DNA of 64,000 bases from NCBI GenBank assembly GCA_001179505.1, contig CDMY01000447.1:143096-207095 (forward strand), given 5' to 3'. A program made the position numbers and the translations under genes. Under the pieces are notes generated by a model. It saw only the letters and a program-made list of their open reading frames with translations, had not been told where the DNA came from and did not search any database. The stretch is from Vitrella brassicaformis. Its lineage: Eukaryota > Sar > Vitrellaceae. This document shows, piece after piece, positions 59,448-64,000 of this stretch. The first letter of the stretch is position 1. Each line of letters begins with the position of its first letter.

Positions 59448-60842
59448 ATGAGGTTGTTCTTCGGCGCCAAGAAGGAGGAGAACAAGGCTCCGGCGGTGCG
59501 TTTGGACAGCACACACGCGATGCATAGATCAGCACAGCACAGCACAGATGCCCGGCGTTGCCGCTTTCTCCTGTGTGTTGTCTTGCGTGCCGCAGGTTGA
59601 TCTGCCGACGGCCATCAAGTCCAACAAGGAGGCCATCGCGACTCTCGAGAAGCGGCAGCAGCATCTGGAGAAGCGCATCCAGGCGCAGGAGGATGAGGCG
59701 CGCGCCAAGACCAGGGCCAAGGACAAGCGGGGGGCGCTGCTGGCTCTCAAGCGCAAGAAGCTGTTCAACCAGGAGCTGGACCAGCTCAACAACGCCCGGC
59801 TGACGCTGGAGCAGCAGATCATGACACTCGAGAGCGCACAGACACAGACGGTGGCTGTCGAGGCCCTGCAGACAGGCGTCAACGCGCAGAAGATCATGAA
59901 CCAGCGACTGTAAGCAAAGCAACCAAGAGGGCAGGGAGGGGAGGGGAGGGCACACACACATGGGTCGGGTGGCTGTGTCCAGTCCATGGTTGTTGATTTG
60001 GTGTGTTGGTTTGGTTTGGTTTGGCATGTCCTCCTCAGTAACATTGACAAGATCGACAATTTGATGGAGGACATGCAGGAGCAGCAGGACCTGCAGAATG
60101 AGGTCGCACAGGTCCTCTCCAGCGGACAACCCATCATGGACGACGTGCGCAATACATGCACACACACACACGCACGCCACAGCCACTGACAAGACACACA
60201 CACTTGGGAACGCAACGCGGGAGTATCTGCGTTAATGTGTGGTTCAGGATGAGCTGCTGAACGAGCTGCAGGAGCTCGAGGCAGAGGGTACACACACAGA
60301 CACGGGAAAACACGGGACAACACAGCCGGATACTTGCTCACGTATCTCTCTCGTGTGTGTGTGTGGATCAGAGCTGGACAACAAGCTGTTGAGTGCAGGC
60401 ACCGTCCCGACGGGTGCGGCAGCGACACACACATACGGACGGACCAACAACCCACCGAGATTCGTGTACACGCCTAACTCTATCTGTGTGCGCGTATGTG
60501 TTTGTCAGGTCTGCCGGCGGTGCCTGCCGGAGCCGAGGCCGCCGGTACGTGTGTTGTGTTGATCCCCACGCATGGCACGGAGGAAGATTTCGTTCATCTG
60601 TGTGTGTGTGTGTATTGCGATGTTCAGGCGTTTCAGCAGAGGCGGCTCCCTCCGCCCCAGCGCCCGTCAAGACACAACAACAGGCCGCAAAGGTAGGAGA
60701 ACAGGCCTGCAGCATGACATGAGCTGACCAGACAAGTGCAGTGCGTGTGGGGTGGATTGATGACATGGGTGTGTGTCACAATGTGTGTCAGCCTCTGAGC
60801 GACGAGGACCAGTTGGCTGCCCTGCAGGCGGAGCTCGCATGA
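59448..60842 (+). CDS. ESCRT-III subunit SNF7/CHMP4 (VPS32)
   Basis: ATG 59448 gives MRLFFGAKKEENKAPA (exon 1 to 59495). Exon 2 starts at 59596 and gives VDLPTAIKSNKEAIATLEKR, then QQHLEKRIQAQEDEARAKTR and ALLALKRKKLFNQELDQLNN. Next come TLEQQIMTLESAQTQTVAVE, IDKIDNLMEDMQEQQDLQNE and VAQVLSSGQ. The helix pattern, the basic first half and the acidic second half match SNF7. It ends DEDQLAALQAELA, in the place of the MIM-type tail that binds VPS4. Several small last exons give the Ala/Pro/Gln linker. The protein polymerises on membranes in multivesicular-body formation, abscission and membrane repair. About 220 residues, normal for the family. Confidence 0.92.
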
Positions 60843-61886
60843 TGGATACGCACACACATTCTGTACCTGCATCGCGAAGGTACCGAATGACAGACAGACA
60901 GACAGACAGACACAAACACCGAGACAGACCGGGGGGCTACGCTACGTGAGTGCAAATACAGACGTCAGGCGTGCCCTTGTCTGTCTTTGTTTGTTCAGGT
61001 TGCTTGCCATCCGTCGAGACACACCTGTTGACGCATTTTTTGCTGAATGAATTGTGCGACACGTGGCTGCCGTTCAGGTGTGTCTTGTGATCGCTGTTTC
61101 CCCGCCGCAGTTGCATATGATCCCAGCACGTGGTGTCCCATCGTGCAATGATCATGCGACTGCAGCGAGGAACCCTCGACGCAACGACACACATCGAACA
61201 GCAGCGCACAGCCAGGCACAGTGAGAGGCAGGCGATCGCATTACAGTATGTGTCAACTCGACATCCCTGTGTGTGTCTCTCGTAATATCTCTCTGTCTGT
61301 CTGTATGGCGTGGCCTGTGTGCGTGTACATTGGTCGCTTGATTGCTGTTGGGGTGTGATGACATGACGGGTGAGAGGGTGAGGGCGAGTCTTTGTTGTGG
61401 CTGGCCTGGCCTGGCCTGTCGGCTCAGACAGACAGGTAGGTATGTGGCGACTCACTTTTGATGCGAAACGGACCGACGGGTAGACAGACCCTCCCAGGCA
61501 TGTGTGCATGCACTCCGTGTTTTTGGACGACGTAATACCCACATCAATCCCTGACCCTCAAACACAGGCGGAGAAACCGGACGGTGAGGTGCCAGCTGGC
61601 CACATCGCCGCTCTTTGCTGAGCAGCCACAGCAGCTCGATGAAGAATGCCGTGTGGCCCGGGCACCAGCCGGTTGAAGATCCCGGCAATGCCCAGATCCT
61701 GCGGGACAGCTTGCGGAGCGGGGGAGAGCCGTCATTTCGAAAGCGCTTATCTAAGCTCGCACTGGCAGAGCTTCAGATCGCGGACAGCCTTCCTTACTGT
61801 TGAGAACCCATCTGAAGGGCCTTCTGGTGCTCTGGCAGACGAGTGAGTTGATCAGGGCTCTTGCCTGTATGCATTTCTGCGATATC
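60843..61886. other. Spacer upstream of the lectin-like gene
   Basis: CAGA tetramers at 60890-60912, then mixed sequence. A minus-strand frame at about 61452-61688 (GHTAFFIELLWLLSKERRCG) looks a little protein-like, but has no ATG-anchored gene structure that I can support. Confidence 0.4.
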
Positions 61887-64000
61887 ATGTCGCCCCGATT
61901 CCTCTTCCTCCTGAGCCTCTCTGTTGTCGTTTCAATGGTCAACCCGAGCTCCGCCACCAACGCCGATGTGCGATTCGGTAAGAGCAAAGATGAATGACAT
62001 CCCCGGATCACATTTGTCCATGCTGTCGTCTCTGATCTTGGTCTCACGGTGCAGGCAGGTACAATATGACGGAGTCTGCCGTCGAGTCGGGCCATCGCAA
62101 CTACTATTATCTCAACTCTACCACCACTCTGTGCTCCATTGTGGTCTATGACGTCCCCTTCCAAGTATCGGATGACCACACGACTGTCTTGATGTCCATC
62201 AACCACTTCGGCCGGAGACCGGACCCCACGCAGCCGCTTCGTAAGTAACTGACGGTGCGGGGCGGGGCGGGGCGGACGCATCCAGGCCTGTTGTCATCTG
62301 GGTGTTGTATGGTCTGCTTCTTCAGCTGCCAGCACCGGCTGGTTTGACATCAATTACAGTGGCGAGGCCAATGAGGGCTTCGAGGTGTGTGTGAACGACA
62401 ACACCACACACGTCAATAGGACTGACGATGGCAAGGGCAAGGGCGCTGTTGTGCAGTTCGACCACCATCCTGACCTGCACGTCGACTGGTATATTACGTG
62501 ACAAAACAAACGATCCATTCATGTGTGTCTCTATGCATCATTCTCAATCCGATGATCAATCAGGTTTGCCTTCCAGGGGAACCCTTTCTCTTTCAGCCAG
62601 GGCGGGCGCATCCGCTTGCCAAAGGTGGGGACCCGGTTCTACGGTGTGGGCTGCCGGTGGATCAATTTCTCTCCGCCGTTCAAGGGCTCGCCCCGCCTGC
62701 TGGTGGCTCTAGAGCACCAAACGACGGGACGACACCCTTTGAGGCATCAGGACACTGCTTGGGTGGAGGCGGTCGACCACCAGAGGGCCAGGGTGGGCCT
62801 GTGCAAGATACGCTCTGATCATGTCTCTCTATTGTCGTCGATCGACGATTGATGGATGGTGTGTTGTCCCTCCCTTCCAGGTGTGCGCTCGAGACGAGCC
62901 CATATTCGAGACATCTGGGCATCGATCCATCCACATCAATTATCTGGCATTTGATCCATCCAAACTGCCCAACGAGCCGCACGCGCAGAGCGGCTCGGTC
63001 CTGACGGCCTGGCCCAACAGCCCACAGCCTTCCAAGGACATGCTTGAGACCATCCACCACCCATTCGACGCTGTTCACCACCACGGTCATGGCGATGACA
63101 CTCTCTTCCCCAACGCCCCCCACAGGATATGCATCAACGTGACCTTCTCGACGCCTTTTGACAGCGTGCCCTATGTCTTTGTGACGGCGAGCCACAGGGG
63201 CGAGAGGGAGAAGACCAAGGACTTCGAGGCCACGACTGCGTGGGTGGAGGAGCTGAGCGAGCGGGGGTTCAGGGGGTGCGTGACGGAGATGTGGTACCAT
63301 GACGGGCCTCACGAGCCCATCTGGCTCGAGTGGCTGGCCTTCGACGATCTCTTCATGTGGGACCCCATGCACAAACAGTAAGCAAAGAAGGAGACAGCAC
63401 ACCCACCCGCGCCGTGAACCTTCTCGTGTGTTTGCAGGCGTATGATGGGCGTGCGGGGGTCCCTCTTCATGCGTCTCGATTACTACTATTTCACCAGGAG
63501 TTCCGTGCCTTTTGCCTCGAGCATCCAGTCAGCCCTCACCGAGGCCGCAGGTCAGTCAATAGTCACACGGAAGCCAGAGCTCTCAGTGCAAGACAACGAT
63601 CCGTGGTCGTGTGCAGGCATAGCTGCGGCCCGGGTGAACATCAAGAACGTGTCCGATGCCTCCGGGCAGCTGAGTGATGTGCCCAACCTGATGATAGTCG
63701 AGTTCGACATCGCACCGCCAGAAAATGTAATGACGCGACGAAAGGTCACGCACACACATCATGATAGACACGCCATTGGTTCTGACCAATGATGGCTGCT
63801 GTGTCTCCTTTGCTCCATGCAGGGCGGCTTGCGCGAGATGGGCGCAGTGGACGCCATGCAGAAGATCGACGACCAGGTGCGGGCAAAACAGACGGAAAGA
63901 ATCCAATGGAGCAATCCGGCGTTAAGCTGATCCATTCATTGATGCTGTGCAGATTGCTCGAGAGACGGGCTCCTTCTGGCAGACCAAGTTCGCAGCAGAG
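61887..64000 (+). CDS. Secreted H-type-lectin-like repeat protein (partial, runs off window)
   Basis: ATG 61887 starts MSPRFLFLLSLSVVVSMVNP, a signal peptide ending SSA; an in-frame ATG at 61869 is less likely. Exons follow with RYNMTESAVESGHRNYYYLN, STGWFDINYSGEANEGFEV, NQT-type glycosylation sites (NSTTT, NDNTTH, NRTDD), then VGTRFYGVGCRWINFSPPFK, GSPRLLVALEHQTTG, AWVEAVDHQRARV and HINYLAFDP. A second, similar block reads RICINVTFSTPFDSVPYVFV, TASHRGERE, TTAWVEELSERGFRGCVTEM and IWLEWLAFD. The F-x-x-P-F...P-x-V-x-V...F-x-V pattern is that of H-type lectin domains, which bind GalNAc-type sugars in animals. Two copies are visible. A membrane anchor or further domains may lie beyond base 64000. 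Likely cell-surface or secreted; ligand unknown. Confidence 0.65.

Noticed and set aside
61452-61688. Minus-strand frame with GHTAFFIELLWLLSKERRCG
   Set aside because: No supporting ATG, splice structure or family; kept only as a note in the spacer.
1-64000. Bacterial operon, phage, CRISPR or transposon content
   Set aside because: Genes are spliced with GT-AG introns throughout; no transposase, integrase, terminal repeats or repeat-spacer arrays were seen.

Overview
This is a window of nuclear DNA from a compact, intron-rich eukaryote. Nearly every gene is cut into short exons by introns of about 40 to 250 bases with GT...AG ends. Many introns finish in a (TG)n tract right before the acceptor CAG. 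The gene content (a plastid or thylakoid C-terminal processing protease, a protein with a two-part plastid leader, BTB-TLDc and RAP proteins) and short TTTAGGG-type repeats point to a photosynthetic alveolate. My best guess is a chromerid close to Vitrella brassicaformis; that is inference from style and content, not a database match. Three 300-base N gaps (7951-8250, 22675-22974, 45732-46031) are assembly breaks that touch long poly-G or poly-C runs.

Layout, left to right: vacuolar-sorting-receptor-like gene (-, cut by the window edge); BTB-TLDc gene (-); divergent intron-containing histone H4 (+); helical TPR-like protein (-); basic EF-hand-like protein (+); TMEM65-GAF fusion (+); proline-rich protein (-); two adjoining genes of unknown function, the first with a PH-like core (+,+); coiled-coil protein with a SAP-like end (-); RAP-domain protein (+); CtpA protease (-); RecQ helicase (+); glutathione S-transferase (+); tRNA-Ser(GCT) (+); AIP1/WDR1 actin regulator (+); SNF1/AMPK-type kinase across the third gap (-); putative plastid-imported protein (-); coiled-coil protein with a GAS2-type GAR domain (+); PP2C phosphatase (-); SNF7/CHMP4 ESCRT-III subunit (+); secreted H-type-lectin-like protein (+, cut by the window edge).

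The genes do not form one pathway. They are housekeeping genes in a strongly alternating order. Seven head-to-head pairs share short upstream regions (mostly under about 500 bases), and convergent pairs are separated by microsatellite-rich spacers. Functional themes are plastid or mitochondrial proteins (CtpA, the leader-bearing protein, RAP, TMEM65), the cytoskeleton and endomembranes (WDR1, GAR protein, CHMP4, sorting receptor), chromatin and DNA (H4 variant, RecQ) and signalling (SNF1 kinase, PP2C).

The most interesting items are an H4 variant with a rebuilt tail lacking the K20 region, a TMEM65-GAF fusion, a GAR-domain coiled-coil protein, several strong hairpins after stop codons, an AATAAA-plus-GC-hairpin arrangement after three genes, and telomere-like repeats in gene upstream regions. 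Exon borders were read by eye from splice signals and frame continuity, so individual borders are provisional.
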